Below, piece by piece: positions 25,231-37,005 of a stretch of 64,000 bases of DNA. Made by a program: the position numbers and the translations under genes. Source of the DNA: Calliphora vicina (taxonomy: Eukaryota; Arthropoda; Insecta; Diptera; Calliphoridae). Within the stretch, counting starts at the first letter, position 1, and every line of letters begins with the position of its first letter. The notes below the pieces were generated by a model that was not told where the DNA came from, ran no database searches, and saw only the letters and a list, made by a program, of their open reading frames with translations. The stretch spans positions 85,767,895 to 85,831,894 of the forward strand of contig NC_088783.1 of the NCBI RefSeq assembly GCF_958450345.1, read 5' to 3'.

Positions 25231-28200
25231 GGTACATCAACAAAACACATTTGCATAATTCTCAGAACCTCTTGTATCCTTTTATCGAGTCCCAGCCAGT
25301 ATTCAATGTATCCCTTATAGACAGTTATTGTTACTAATGTCCTATCACTTGGCTGACTCCAATTTATATATTTTGAGTCTTTTGACACGTATGTCCTTTT
25401 TGTAGCGCAGAGAAAAGACAATTGGTTACTTTATACATCCCAGGTAATCTAGCGTGAAGACAATTGCCACTTAAGTGTCTCTAAGTTATCTAGAGTGTAG
25501 TCACTATAAAAGCTTTTTGAGTAATTTGTACAAACTGGGTTGTGTTGATATACATATGTAATTATCATACAGTTTAATTTTAGAAAGTAGTTATTTTACC
25601 CACCAGAAGCAATCTATTGGAGAGTTGTCGGAAGAAGGTTAGTTTACAAGCGTTGATTACTTTGGACCAGCTATCAGACAGTCTCATTGTAATCAAAAAG
25701 GGTCAATTGACCCCCAACTTAGGACATGCACGTGTTAAAATAACTAGTCACGTAGCTAGTTAAGTAACTAGTTGACACCCTAAATGATGGGTAAAATCAC
25801 CAGTTCGGGACTGTATTCTAGAACCGATGTGATTGTATTGAAATACAGTAGTGTAAGCTTGTTGTTGGAAGTTTTCATATAAAAATCTTAAAAAGTTGTA
25901 TTGATTTAAGTGAATGACAGTTTTTGAGAATAATAAAAGTACTAAAACTTTTTCACAAAACATATTAATTAATGTAATTTTGTCAGTTAATTTTTTGATT
26001 TTATTTCTAGAAAATCTACTTCTGTACTGCTTTCATTTTTCTTATTCGGTTTTTGACGTTTAAAATACAAAATTCAATCATACAATCTACACTGGGTGTT
26101 CACAAACAAATAAACAAAAAGTGTAATTAATACAAGATACACGATACAGATTGCTGTGAATTAATTACGCAAATGACTAACATCTACATTGGTATTGCAT
26201 GAATAAGGTTTTTGATAATTATCCTTCGTCTCCAAGAATTAAACTCTTCGGTTGACAACAAAATCTATGAGTGTTTCTATTATTAAAATCAGCACTGTTT
26301 TCTTTGTTTACATAAGCTTATGATAAATTAATAATTTAAAACACAATAACAAGCTTGATATTTTCAACCAATCATTTTAATACTTATTAATTTATTTATT
26401 TTGTTTAAGTTCACAAAAAAATTTCCTTGATGAACTTCTAATCTAAGATACTAACAAACATATTTATAAGAATAACAACAACAACAGCAAAAAAATGTCA
26501 ATGTGCATAAAAAATTAAATTCAAACCAGTTGGGATTTAAAAATGATTGAGAAACCAAACAAAAAAAAAACGCATTAATAATTGTGTCTTGAAATAATGG
26601 AATCGAAAAACAAAATCAAAAGCTATTAAATATTTATTGTAGATTTTATTAAGGCGACCGACCTCAATCTTTCACACAGACTTACCTTAAATATTTTGAG
26701 CAGTTTGTTTCTTGGTATCCGAAATTTTAATCCAATACGCACGTTGGACACGACACTATCAAATATCCAGGAGTAGATTGAATTTTTCTCTAGGTTTTAT
26801 TTTTAATGTAATTTAATCCAGAGCAAATGCTGTTTTTTTTTTTTGTTTATTATTTTTCGTTTTAGTTTTAATAAAATTATTTTGTTCACTTTGTTTCAGA
26901 TGTTGTTACACTTGATAATTCTACACTTTTCTTAATGTATTTTATTACACTTTTTTTATTTGTTTACTTTTTCTTCTTGTTTTCTTTCTTTAGCTTATTC
27001 TGATTCTTCTTCTGGTTATTTAATTTTATTATTTTGTTCAGTTAAATTTTGTTGTTGTTTTTTCACAAAATATCAATGATGAATCACTAAAAGTAAAAAA
27101 AAATAAGAGAGAGGGAGAGATAAAATAAAATTATGATAACAGCAACAACAATATCAGAAATATTAAATATTACTCGCAGACAACAGCGTTCGTTGTTGTA
27201 GTTGTTTTCCGAATATTTGTTTGTTTGTTTGAGTTTGAAGACGAGACCCCAGAAAATGCACTTGCTTTGTTGTTTTCAAAAATGTATTCCTCAAATGTTT
27301 AAAATAATGGAATAAAACATTAGTTTAAGGATTTCATTATGTAAATAAGTAGAAATGAGTAAAGTCTTTTGAGAAACGTGCAGCAAGTACAGCTTCTACC
27401 TAAATGGCCAGATATTATATGACAAGTCCGAGTTTGACTGTATTTTGGATGGTTTTTGGTGGTTACTTTGTGTTTAGTAGGTATTTTGCAGTTGCTGACT
27501 GACTGACTGTGTGTTTGTTGATTCGTTCATTCGCATGCAGTTGTCAGTTTCAGAATTTCAAATACAAAGAAGAATTGAGGATAAAATACAAAAATAAACT
27601 ATTTATTATTTCTTGTTATTGTTGCCTGGCTGTTACATTGTTGTTGTTGTTTTTGTTTTCGCTTATTGGATGACTACCAATTCACCATCAGGCATAAATC
27701 AAGAGGTATTCATTCCTCTTCTTTTTAATGTTTTTGTCTTCTTCCTTTTACTTCCCTTCTCCGCTCATTTTAGAGTCTTCAAAGTAGATATTTTGTTATT
27801 TAAATCTCTACATTGAATCCCCTGAGATAAAGAGAATGCAAGAAACTAAAACAAAACAAAGAATATATGATACGAGTACCTACAACAAATAAATAAACGG
27901 CTGAATTTATAAATTAAGTTTATACTCGTATTTTGGCTTAACCATACTATTATTTAGCATCCAAAATTTAAGAAAAGAAAACAAACAAACAAGACAGAAG
28001 AACAACAATTAGAGTTGCCAAACGAGGCTAAGGGTATTTGACTCGGAAGTGAAGAGTTGCAAAACGATTTTAGACTTTGACCAGTTAAAGATTTTGTACA
28101 TAAAAAATTAATTAAACAAATAGAAAAACTTTTTTTATTTGCTATTTTAGCACTAGGCTTGCACACAACAATCTATTTTCATTGGATGAATAAAGTTTTT

Positions 28201-28325
28201 TATTTTAAAATAAACATTTATTAGAATAATGATTGTCCAATAAATTAATTAATAATGTTAAAAAACCATTTATCACAGCATTGTAAATTTTGTTAGAAAA
28301 TAATTAACAGGTTTAAAGAAAGTTT
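25231..28325. other. AT-rich non-coding stretch
   Basis: No supported gene. Frames at 25215-25421, 25760-25963, 27613-27816 and 27954-28166 have no recognisable domain. The part from 26.6 to 27.9 kb has TTG/CAA-rich simple sequence typical of fly introns. Confidence 0.4.
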
Positions 28326-28620
28326 CTGTATCTGGGACGACGCCAACTTACTCGAGGTTTGGAAGTTTTGGGCCGGTGACATCAAAAGTATTAGCGGAGA
28401 GCACTACAAATCACTGATAACCAATTTCTTTTTAATTGAATGATATGGACATAGACGAAATGTGCTTCCAGCGTTATTTGCTATACAAAGAACTCCACAA
28501 TAAACATTCTGCCAGATTTAAGAGTATGATTATCTAGGAGGTGACGTGAATTGTCCACCAAGATCCCAAAGACGTTTTTGTGGGGTGGTTTTATTTAAAT
28601 AAATATCAATTGTTGGAATT
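28326..28620 (+). pseudogene. IS630/Tc1/mariner-type transposase relic, catalytic-core fragment
   Basis: Pieces read GEHYKSLITNFF, then DMDIDEMCFQR, then GDVNCPPRS followed by a shifted frame. They correspond to the VNGERYRSMITxFF, DxDxxDMWFQQDGA and GDVNWPPRSCDLTPLDFFLWGY blocks of the insect mariner-type family also seen at 16.1-17.1, 29.6 and 48.0-48.7 kb. The catalytic block is mutated and frames are broken. Confidence 0.6.
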
Positions 28621-28698
28621 TGTACCAATTTTTCAAAACGAACTACTTTCTAGATTAGTTGAAAGGGTACTTTTGCTTCATCTATCTAAATACATATA

Positions 28699-29335
28699 TA
28701 GTCAGAGTAAAAATTTAGTACACAACACGCTTTTTCTGCACTTACTTTAAAATTGTAGCACTAAGGTTTTGTGAAAGCAGCTCACTATTACTTTTTCTCC
28801 AGACTTTACCTCTCGATTTTGACCCAAAAATCTGGAGAATTTCAGTAGGTTTCAACAAAGTTTACAAAACCTTAGTGTTATCGTAAAGCATGGCGGTTTG
28901 GGTCTGTATGTCAGCTGCAGGACCTGGAAATTTTGTATTTATTGAAAGTACAATGAACAGCCGAGACTACTTAAAAATTTTAAAGGACAATTTGATAGTA
29001 AGTGCAGAAAATTTAGGTCTGTAACTCCATGGGTCATAAAGCAAGACAATGACCCAAAGCACACGTCCAGAATTGTTAAGGAGTGGCTATTGTATAAAGT
29101 GCCTAAGCAGTTAAATTCACCTCCACAGTCTCCAGACCTTAACCCAATGGGAAATTTTAGACCGAAATATTAGAAAACGAAGCATTTCATCTAAGGACGA
29201 ACTTCGAACAGATCTAACTGAAGAGTGGGGCATTCTATTTTCGGATTTTGATAATATATATTTCGTTCTCTAATTAAAATATTTAGCTTCATAGATGAAA
29301 ATGCATGTTGTATACTAAATTTTGACTCTGACTGT
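28699..29335 (+). mobile_element. Tc1-like transposon, internally deleted, with intact terminal repeats
   Basis: The left end (28697-28730) and right end (29302-29335) are inverse complements at about 31 of 34 positions, centred on GTCAGAGT and AATTTAGTA, with TA at each edge. Inside, the plus strand reads VIKQDNDPKHTS and then PPQSPDLNPM, the Tc1 transposase second catalytic Asp region and the proline-rich block before the final Glu. At 637 bp it is much shorter than a usual Tc1 element of about 1.6 kb, and stops follow, so the N-terminal DNA-binding half is gone. Confidence 0.8.
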
Positions 29336-29559
29336 ATGTGCATATTCAAAATACTTAAATTTGTAATTAATTAAATGTAATTTTATTCTTAGTATAGGTT
29401 AATTTCGTCGATATTTCACAGATTGACTAAAATATGTAAATATTTTCATAAATCACGCCAAATAGGTGTCATACTGTGAAGTTATTTTTATTCATAAACG
29501 CAATACGAAAATCAGCGTTCTGTGAGAAATGTAAGAAACGCATCGCGCAAAAAGATGGC

Positions 29560-29840
29560 TTTACTGAGAAATAATTTTGGTTTGCAGCTTTTCACGTTCC
29601 GGTCTTGTCAACTGACCGCCGTGATCATATGATAACATATATGTATTTTTTGGGGGTTATGTGATTTCAAAAGTCCAAGAAAGCTACGATTCAAGACTTG
29701 CAAGCCAACATTACTTGCGTAATTCGCGAAATACCGGTACCAAAGCTAGATAGAGTGCCATTTGAAATACACAAAGACTTACTCTCCATGCAAGTGATGG
29801 CTGATTATCTACATATATTCAAAAAAGATACGTTGTAAAG
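29560..29840 (+). pseudogene. IS630/Tc1/mariner-type transposase relic, C-terminus
   Basis: Blocks RSCQLTA, GGYVISKVQ and then ATIQDLQANITCVIREIPV are seen in shifting frames. They match the family pattern RSCDLTPLDFFLWGY-KSKVYADKPATI-LEANI-RVIREIP. No catalytic triad remains here. Together with the fragment at 28326-28620 it might derive from one old copy split by later insertions, but this is not proven. Confidence 0.55.
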
Positions 29841-30649
29841 CTAGCGTTATACGATTGCCACAATGCACCAATTTGTAACAATTATTATTGTCAAATCAAA
29901 TTCTCTTGCAGTTACATGATTGCCTAAAATTTGATAAATTTGGTACCTTAGATTGACGCACAACGATTAGGGGCAATAATTGCCGAATTCCAGTTATATG
30001 ATTGCTATGGTATGCGGCATAAATACCACAAAATACTTATAAATACATAAAAAAAATGATTTAAATGAAGTGAAAAAGATTTCTTCTTAAAAGAAAAAGA
30101 ACTCTTTGTTTTTTTACATTTTGAAAAGTAGTTTTTACATTTGTCCCCAACATTTTGTTTCGATTTCGCGTCATGCCTGCTCTCGCTTGCATCGGTCTTT
30201 TTAGTCTAAGCAAGAGTACTCCCAAACACATGGGTGCTTACAACCATTATCAAATCATTTCCTGTACTGTAGGCCCAAGATGAACTCACACTTCCATGTT
30301 TTTTTCCTTGTGGGCAAAGGAGTTTGTGTCCAGATTATTTATTTCTATTACACAATCATCAAGCTCTATATTTACACTACAAGTATATAATAATTAATAT
30401 ATTTACAACAATTAAAATTAATTTTACTTAGGCTTAATCAGTATTTAAATATAATTTTCTTATACAAACTAAATTCATTTTATCTTAACCTAAACTATGT
30501 TTAAAATTTAATAAGTTACCCGGTCTTACAGATATACCATTCCACGACTAATGAAAAATAAATATTGGGGCGTAATGCCCACATCGATTGCAGATCAAGA
30601 AACCAATAAATATTGCCGCAATTAAAACATTTTATTGTCTATCGAGTAG

Positions 30650-30751
30650 TTACACGGTTGCCGTACCAGAATTGCATTTCGATAGTGTGCTGCACTATTA
30701 ATCTGAAGGTTGCGGGTTCGATTCCCGCCAGAGACTCTGGGCGGGAATCGC
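30650..30751 (+). repeat. tRNA-derived SINE-like or tRNA-relic module followed by a GC-rich hairpin
   Basis: GGTTCGATTCC (30715-30725) is a perfect pol III B box. It sits in a T-arm-like context (GCGGG-TTCGATT-CCCGC), preceded by a weaker tRNA-like region from about 30660. Immediately after it, ATTCCCGCCAGAG (30721-30733) pairs with CTCTGGGCGGGAAT, giving a 13-bp stem with one bulged G, striking in AT-rich DNA. I cannot fold a full cloverleaf, so a working tRNA gene is unlikely. Confidence 0.5.
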
Positions 30752-30897
30752 AGTTTGTGTTTGTTTTTAAAAAATAAAATATTGTCGAAAGTTGCCGTGT
30801 GAACCAATAAATGGTGAAATTACACGATTGGTGCATAAAGTAGTAATCCTACCTTTAGACTTTATAAAGTATCGAGAGAGCATAATAATCGTGCGGA

Positions 30898-31135
30898 TCC
30901 GATAGTGGAGCCCTTCAAAAAAGTTGCAAAAAAGCTAACTCCTGATGTTATTTTCAATGGTCTAAACGTTTATTCACGCGATAGAAACTAGTGCTCTAGG
31001 AAAAAACTATCGAAGGATAGAATAACAATTTTACTTTGTGCTAATGAATTTGCAACAAAGAAAATTAAACCTTTTTTTCGTTACAAAGTGATGCCTGAAC
31101 ATTGTCATCATTCAAATAAAGCGTTGAATATTTTT
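30898..31135 (+). pseudogene. pogo/Tigger-type DDE transposase relic
   Basis: The plus strand reads KKLTPDVIFN and then RKKLSKDRITILLCANEFAT and KIKPFF. This corresponds to the pogo/Tigger core, where LTPDQIYNxDET-like and KxSKDRITLLLCANATGxxKLKPLxIGK-like blocks surround the catalytic Asp. The expected ADET motif is lost and stops and shifts are present, so the gene is dead. Confidence 0.6.
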
Positions 31136-32773
31136 GGTAAAATGGTAAAATCATTTTTTAAACCGTTATCCATTCCATATCACTCTCAATCAGAGCAAAT
31201 AAGGTAAATTCCATTAAAATCCAAGATGTCGAATCCGAAAAAACAGTTTTCTGTCCGTTTTGATATGGATACCGCCATTAGTAAAAACTACAACTGCTTA
31301 AAATTTATTTAAAAAAGAAATTTCGATCTAACAAAATTTTCAATTTAACAAATGCACCTAACAACATATCATCCTTTCTACATTACTCCCTCAATTAAGC
31401 CTTACTAAAATTATTGTCTGACACGTTAAAGGGTTAAAAGAGACATATAAAAATAGTAAAATATTTTTGGTTCAGAGCGGCTTGAATGTACATACATACA
31501 TATGTATATAGTTAACGAAATTTTGCAATTGCACAATAGTTACAAACAATTAATAGAAACTGGTTTTAAATACCGCAGCAACAGCCACAGGAACAGCAGC
31601 AGCAGCAATATCAGCAATAATAACCAGTATTCAAACACTAAAAATCAACAAATGATCTCGGTGTGTTTTTATTTTTTTATTTTTTGTGTTTTATTATTCA
31701 AACATCACAACTAAATGCTGGTAAATAAAGTATTGTAGAGAAAAAGAAAACAAAGTGACTGGTCCAGCTTTGTTGTTGGTTGTTATATCGGTTTTTGTTG
31801 GGAAGAAGGCGATGGAGGAGGAGGAGAAGAAAAAATTATACAAAAAGAAAACCGGTTACTCAAGATCACTTATAATAAAAATAGAATGACTGAGTGACTG
31901 ACGGTGAAGTTGGTTGTATGCAACAGCATGCAGCATGCAGCAGCAGCACGCCTTATTAAATGCACTATTTAAACATTTAGCACTCACTCACACATACACG
32001 AATGCACCTATTGTGCATTTTTATTTTTATATGCAGACAAACACACACTTTCATATTAGGTATTAGAATTAGTATTAGTAGAATTATTTGTTGAACAATT
32101 TTTTACCTTTTTGTTTCACTACACTTTTTGTTGTTGTTTGTTTGTTTATTATTTATTATTGTTGTTTATTATTTATATTTTTTCTATTCTTTTTTTTGTT
32201 ATATTAAAAAGCACATTAATTTAATTATTTTTAATTAAAATTTATTCATAATTTTTCTTTTTTTTAAAAAAAAACACTCATAAACTAGTTTAGTTTGTTG
32301 TAATTTTAATTGAATATTATTATTATGTATTACATATATTATATATTTTATTTTATTTAATTAAAACAATAAAACTTGCTTGTGCATGCACTTAAATAAA
32401 CTCTACAACGCATGCATTTTATTATCAATTCAATTGAAACTTGTTTTTGTTTTTATTATTTAAAATTGGAGTAAAAGTGCAGTTGTTGTAAATAAGAATA
32501 TTGTTGGAATTGCAACAATAAACATTTTTTTTAATGCTCACACTTCTTAATTTAACAACAAAATCTATCCATCTGTACACTTTCAAACAAACCTCAGTTT
32601 GTAGTTGTTGCTTTAGACGCGCACGTTTTTCGTTCGTGAGTCTTGTTGTTGGTGTAGTGGTGAAGTATTTTATTAAACAATCACACTCAACTCAATCTCA
32701 AGTAATTCAAATAAAACTAAATTATAAGCACCGCTAAGACAACGCACGATTTGTGTTTTTCCGTTTTATCATT
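31136..32773. other. Non-coding stretch, possible 5' region of a minus-strand gene at its right end
   Basis: No protein signal. CAG/CAA-rich tracts occur near 31575-31620 and 31920-31950. If the promoter at 32774-32807 is real, sequence leftward from 32805 would be 5' UTR or a first intron. Confidence 0.35.
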
Positions 32774-32807
32774 CAACCAACACGACCGGTGTTTACAAAA
32801 CAACTGA
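32774..32807 (-). promoter_or_regulatory. Candidate Inr + DPE core promoter, start near 32805
   Basis: On the minus strand, TCAGTTG at 32807-32801 matches the Drosophila initiator (TCAGTY) with A+1 at 32805. GGTTG occupies exactly +28 to +32 (32778-32774), matching the DPE consensus RGWYV at its required spacing. The surroundings (32600-32860) are less AT-rich than the neighbourhood and contain ACGCGCACG and similar 5'-UTR-like sequence. No downstream exon was identified, so this rests on two short motifs. Confidence 0.4.
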
Positions 32808-34173
32808 CGTTTGTTATAAAAGTTATCAAGCGGCAAGCAGGCAGGCAGGCATTTAGTCAGCCACACTAGCTGTTTATTAAAGCAACACTAAAAGAGCAAA
32901 CTGTTTTCCAAATATGAGAAATTCAATTTAATAAAGAGTAATTTGAGAGAAAATTTTGCATTTTTAAATAAAACCTTTGTATATTTTTTTCCATCTGGCA
33001 ATGATATTTAGCTCCAGTGTTCTCTTACTCTCTCTTAGCTGTGATAAAATGAGAGCAACTAGGTTTGCTTTTATTTAACAGTTGTGCAATAATGTTAAAT
33101 CACACAGCAACTAACATTGTTTGTAAAGCGAGTGTGTTAATATGACACTGACTAAAAGTATGCAATAGGTTTTTTTGTTTATATCGTTTGCAGTTTAGTA
33201 AAATGTTATTTAACATTAAAGTGTATTTAACATTAAAGCGAAAACAAGCGAATGTAACAATTTTGGTAGAATCGTAAATATTGCAGCAAATGTTGTAAAC
33301 AAAAAGTGCATAATATACCTACCTACATATACATAACACAATTGCATGAACTTATTACTTTAAAACATGCAAAACTGTAAGCATTTTTATTTAAATTTTA
33401 TTGTGATTCAAATAAAATAATGTCGTTAATTTCATTATACTAACTCAATCAAAATAATCGTATTAATTAAGGTATATTTTTATACATACTTTTCAAAATA
33501 AGCCTTACAGAAATGCAGTAATTATGAGAATTAATTCTAAACAAATTTAATAAAATAAAATTAAATCTCACAGGTTGGAATTTCCAAAAATAATAAATGA
33601 ATAATTTTTAATTGAAAACGATTAAAATTTTATGTTTTTGATGTACAATTAAAGATTGAATCTAATACATAGTTTGGACTTAACCATGTCTGATTTTTTG
33701 CTAATAGCGGATAACAATCTTTCCGCTTTTAAAATATTTCTTTATTAGCAAATTTATAAATAATTTATTTATTGAACTTGAGGTTCCTTTTGTATAAACA
33801 ATTTTTAATTAATTTTTATTTTCAATATTTCGCCACACCATTGTATAGCTCATTCATGCACAAAAATTGACAATATATGTTTATATAACCAAGTGCGGAT
33901 CCAGCAAAATATTTGGAGTGTGGGTAATTTGTATGCTTTTTTGTAATTAGCATTTACTATTTATGTACATCTCTATAAGTATGGATTTGTGAACCATACT
34001 TATTCTGAATTTCGACTTGTGAACTATCATTACATTCGGGAAAAATGTAATGATAGTTCTTGACAAACTTAAAATGCATTCGCTTTTGGAAAATGTAAAT
34101 TTTACTTTATAAATAACTAAAAAACAATTTGTCTTGCTATAAGGTATACGTATCGTAAAGTTGATATTATTTC
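32808..34173. other. AT-rich non-coding stretch
   Basis: A GCAG repeat lies near 32835-32850 and two tandem hairpins at 33975-34059. No gene was recognised. Confidence 0.4.
33975..34059. repeat. Two adjacent perfect hairpins
   Basis: ATAAGTATGG (33975-33984) pairs with CCATACTTAT (33994-34003). GAACTATCATTACAT (34021-34035) pairs with ATGTAATGATAGTTC (34045-34059) around a 9-nt loop. The stems are too short for a canonical microRNA precursor, and a decayed MITE is as likely. Confidence 0.7.
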
Positions 34174-35030
34174 ACTAGCTTGACCCGATGCGCTTCACTA
34201 CCCTTATAGTAGTGAAATAAAAAAATGTGAAAGGATTTTGTATAAACAAATAAATGAATATAATTAATAATGGAATTTATTGTTTGTATTAAATTGCATA
34301 CTATACTATTGAAAGTATAAAAAAATATCCCGCGATTTTAAAAAATGTTGATACTTTTCTTATGGTTAAGTTTCGATCCAGCATATTTTTAGTCAAATTA
34401 CTTACAATGCAGTGAACCCATGCACAGTGGTCGGTGCTGTATGGAGTCGGCGGCCAAAAATACTTCCAGTGTAGGTATCAACTTGTAATTTCGGTCACGG
34501 CTTTATAAATATGTCAGAACTGTTTAATGATAAAATGGGAGTGTTTGATGACTCATACCCACCCCTACCATACCTTAGCATCCAAATTCACCACAACGCT
34601 CAGTGCGAGGTTATGACATTCTAGTTAATCAAAATTCCATATCTCGGTAATAAATAATAGTACATTTATAATTTTTGGTACAATATATAATAAGGATATT
34701 ACACAAATTTTTTTTCAAAAACGGGCGTAATTGTACAACTGCCACACCCACTCCCCATATAAGTGAAACTATAAACTTTTTAAAATTGATAAAAAATTAA
34801 AAATCAGTAAGAATTCTTACTAAAAAAATTGCAAACTAAATCTGGGTGTGGTCCGCCCGCTCATGTGAGTTTAATAAAATCGACTCCTTTTAGGCAAGAA
34901 AATCAGAATATGTATTTTGAACTTTTGTTTTTATACGATTGCATTTTTGCCAAAATTTTGAAATTTTTTTGCAATTATAATTTGAGCGTGTTTCTAAATT
35001 ACTTTCTTCAAATGTGTAGCCCTCATTTTT
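34174..35030 (-). mobile_element. Probable Helitron, 3' end at 34174, far end approximate
   Basis: Read on the minus strand, the sequence ends GGGTCAAGCTAG immediately before T. This is the CTRR-type terminus, preceded by GGGTAGTGAAGCGCA as in many arthropod Helitrons. Internal blocks such as CTAAATCTGGGTGTGGTC and CAAAAACGGGCG look like body sequence of fly non-autonomous Helitrons. The 5'-TC end was not located. Confidence 0.5.
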
Positions 35031-35820
35031 AATATAGTTTTTCACGACATCCTTCACTTTTCGAGCTTTTTCAGCATTTTAAGCACCAAATATCAAAAAT
35101 ATGTGAGCGCGAAAGTTTGCAATTATAAGATGTGACTATTGCAAAAAGTATTTATAATAAGGACCAAATTCATAAAGTAAAAATATTAAAAGTCCGTGAA
35201 AAAGAAAAAAACAAACACAATTCTTTACATGCATAACAATAACAAAGAACGCGAACATAAATTAACAAAACACCTCACAAAAATTCAAAGTTGGACATCG
35301 AAAACAACGAGGCCGCTTTGGTGTATGGGACATAAATCAAAGAGATGCAAAAGGATGCAGCTGAAATTTCCAATTTTAGAATCTTGGAATATTAACTAAT
35401 AAACCAGAAAAAATCCCATTGGAGACATCAGGGGGGAACACAACTAAAACTCTAGTTGAAATTGAAATATATGGTCGAACGAACACTAAAAATTACACTG
35501 GGCAAATATTAATTTTATAAAAAATACACATTGTAATTATCTTAAAATTAAGTTAATACCTTCCAATTCAATATTCATTTTGATTTATTTCAAAAAAACA
35601 TTTTTTTATATGGTTTTAATTAATTTAAAGTTGCGCTTAATTTTCCACTTTTTCACTCTGCAAAAACCAACTGTCAACATGCTCTCACTTTTGAAGCTAT
35701 TCGTGAAGAGTATAGTTGGAATAAAACAAAGACAACTATAAATTTTAAAACCTTGTTTTTATAAGAAATAGTGATGACACATTTGGTGACAAACTTTTCA
35801 CTTTGTTTTTTTATTTTTAG
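35031..35820. other. AT-rich non-coding stretch
   Basis: Nothing is supported except that it may be intron upstream of the candidate exon at 35821. Confidence 0.35.
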
Positions 35821-35948
35821 TCTATGATATCGACCAGTGCGCCATGGAAGAATTTCACTTTAGCCACAAAGACAATGAAATTAATGAAAGCGAAGAGGAC
35901 CTTTTTGATTTAAATTTACAAAATGAATTAGATTTAAGCAATTACTAA
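35821..35948 (+). CDS. Candidate small terminal exon or short ORF, unknown acidic peptide
   Basis: A T-rich tract ending TTTATTTTTAG (35810-35820) forms a plausible splice acceptor. After two bases the frame reads YDIDQCA and then from ATG (35844) MEEFHFSHKDNEINESEEDL and FDLNLQNELDLSNY to TAA at 35946-35948. The ATG has a strong context (CGCCATGG). AATAAA follows at 35967-35972, only 19 bases after the stop. The peptide is markedly acidic with an alternating hydrophobic/acidic C-terminus. It is either the last exon of an unidentified gene or a chance frame of 34 codons from the ATG. I do not recognise the family, and no companion exon was found upstream. Confidence 0.3.
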
Positions 35949-35966
35949 AAGTTTTAATATAATTAA

Positions 35967-35972
35967 AATAAA
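35967..35972 (+). terminator. Candidate poly(A) signal AATAAA
   Basis: It lies 19 bases downstream of the candidate exon's stop. AATAAA is common by chance in this AT-rich DNA, so it only weakly supports that exon. Confidence 0.25.
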
Positions 35973-36419
35973 TTAATGTATTAGTTTGCATTAATGATTG
36001 CAAATGGGTTAATTTTTGGTCGTTAGTGGGTTAAATTCCATTTTTTTAATAGAATTATTCTTACTTTTGAAATTCTTTAAGGTTTTGGTTTAAATACCAT
36101 GATTTTGTAGTCGTTATTAGTTTAGCACAGAAAAAGTAGTCATTTAACCTATAGTGCCATGGTAGGAAAATAACTTATGAAAAGTTAAAATACTCTAGCT
36201 ATAACAGTTCCTTAGATATTCAAAAATAACCATTTATGTACTTTATATGTTCTGATACCACCCGTTTGCAATATGTCAATGGTACCAAGATAGCACATGC
36301 AAAGTATTCAGAATTGCACTATTATAGTTTTCCCACTCCATTGTTCTGATCAGACCGACTTTTATATCTTTTATGTACAATGGTAACAAAATAACTCATT
36401 TGAAGCATTACTTTAACTA
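35973..36419. other. AT-rich non-coding stretch
   Basis: No recognisable feature. Confidence 0.4.
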
Positions 36420-36766
36420 CACTGTCCAACAGCATTTTTGGAACAGACTAGCGGCCCTGAAAGGGTTGAGTAGATAATTTTTGTAGAACAAACTTATGGT
36501 CCAGCTGGTCTGGATTTTTTTTACAGTGGGTCAAGGTTTTAATTTTTTGATCGAAGGTAGCATTATACTAACTGAAAAAAATGTTGTAAGTTAATATCTG
36601 AGAAAATTCTTATTGTCAGAGTTATATTGTGTTTATGGAAGACCCACTGTAAAAAAAAATTCAGACCCGCTGGACTATAAGTAAAATGATCTATTCAACA
36701 TGCCCTTTCAGAATTATAGAGTCGCTATTCTGTTCCAATCAAAAAGTCTCAATTTGTTGGACAGTG
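36420..36766. mobile_element. Foldback MITE with CACTGTCCAACA ends
   Basis: The left arm (36420-36532) and right arm (36641-36766) are imperfect inverse complements. They start with CACTGTCCAACA and share GGAACAGA, CTGAAAGGG and a TTTTTACAGTGGGTC block at the inner edge. I found no convincing flanking duplication (TTTAACTA versus CTATTATG), so the superfamily is unassigned. Confidence 0.65.
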
Positions 36767-37005
36767 CTATTATGTATATATCCAAATATTCAATTATAAC
36801 TATTTTATTTATAAGCCGATACCTTCTAAAATATAATAAATTGACTCAGAAAAAATAATGGAGGTAATACACCCACTTCTCCGATCTCGTCCATTTTTAG
36901 CTACACTTCGTACAGTGGTACTAATCTTAAGTCTTTCTCAATTATTGTTCTCCAAATATTCGAAAATAATTATGTAATACAATCCTGCACATTTTCAGAC
37001 AACTA

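Noticed and set aside
30650..30735. Functional tRNA gene
   Set aside because: Only the T-arm and B box are convincing. The acceptor stem, D-arm and anticodon stem do not pair properly.
33975..34059. MicroRNA precursors
   Set aside because: Stems of 10 and 15 bp are too short and the two hairpins are separate.
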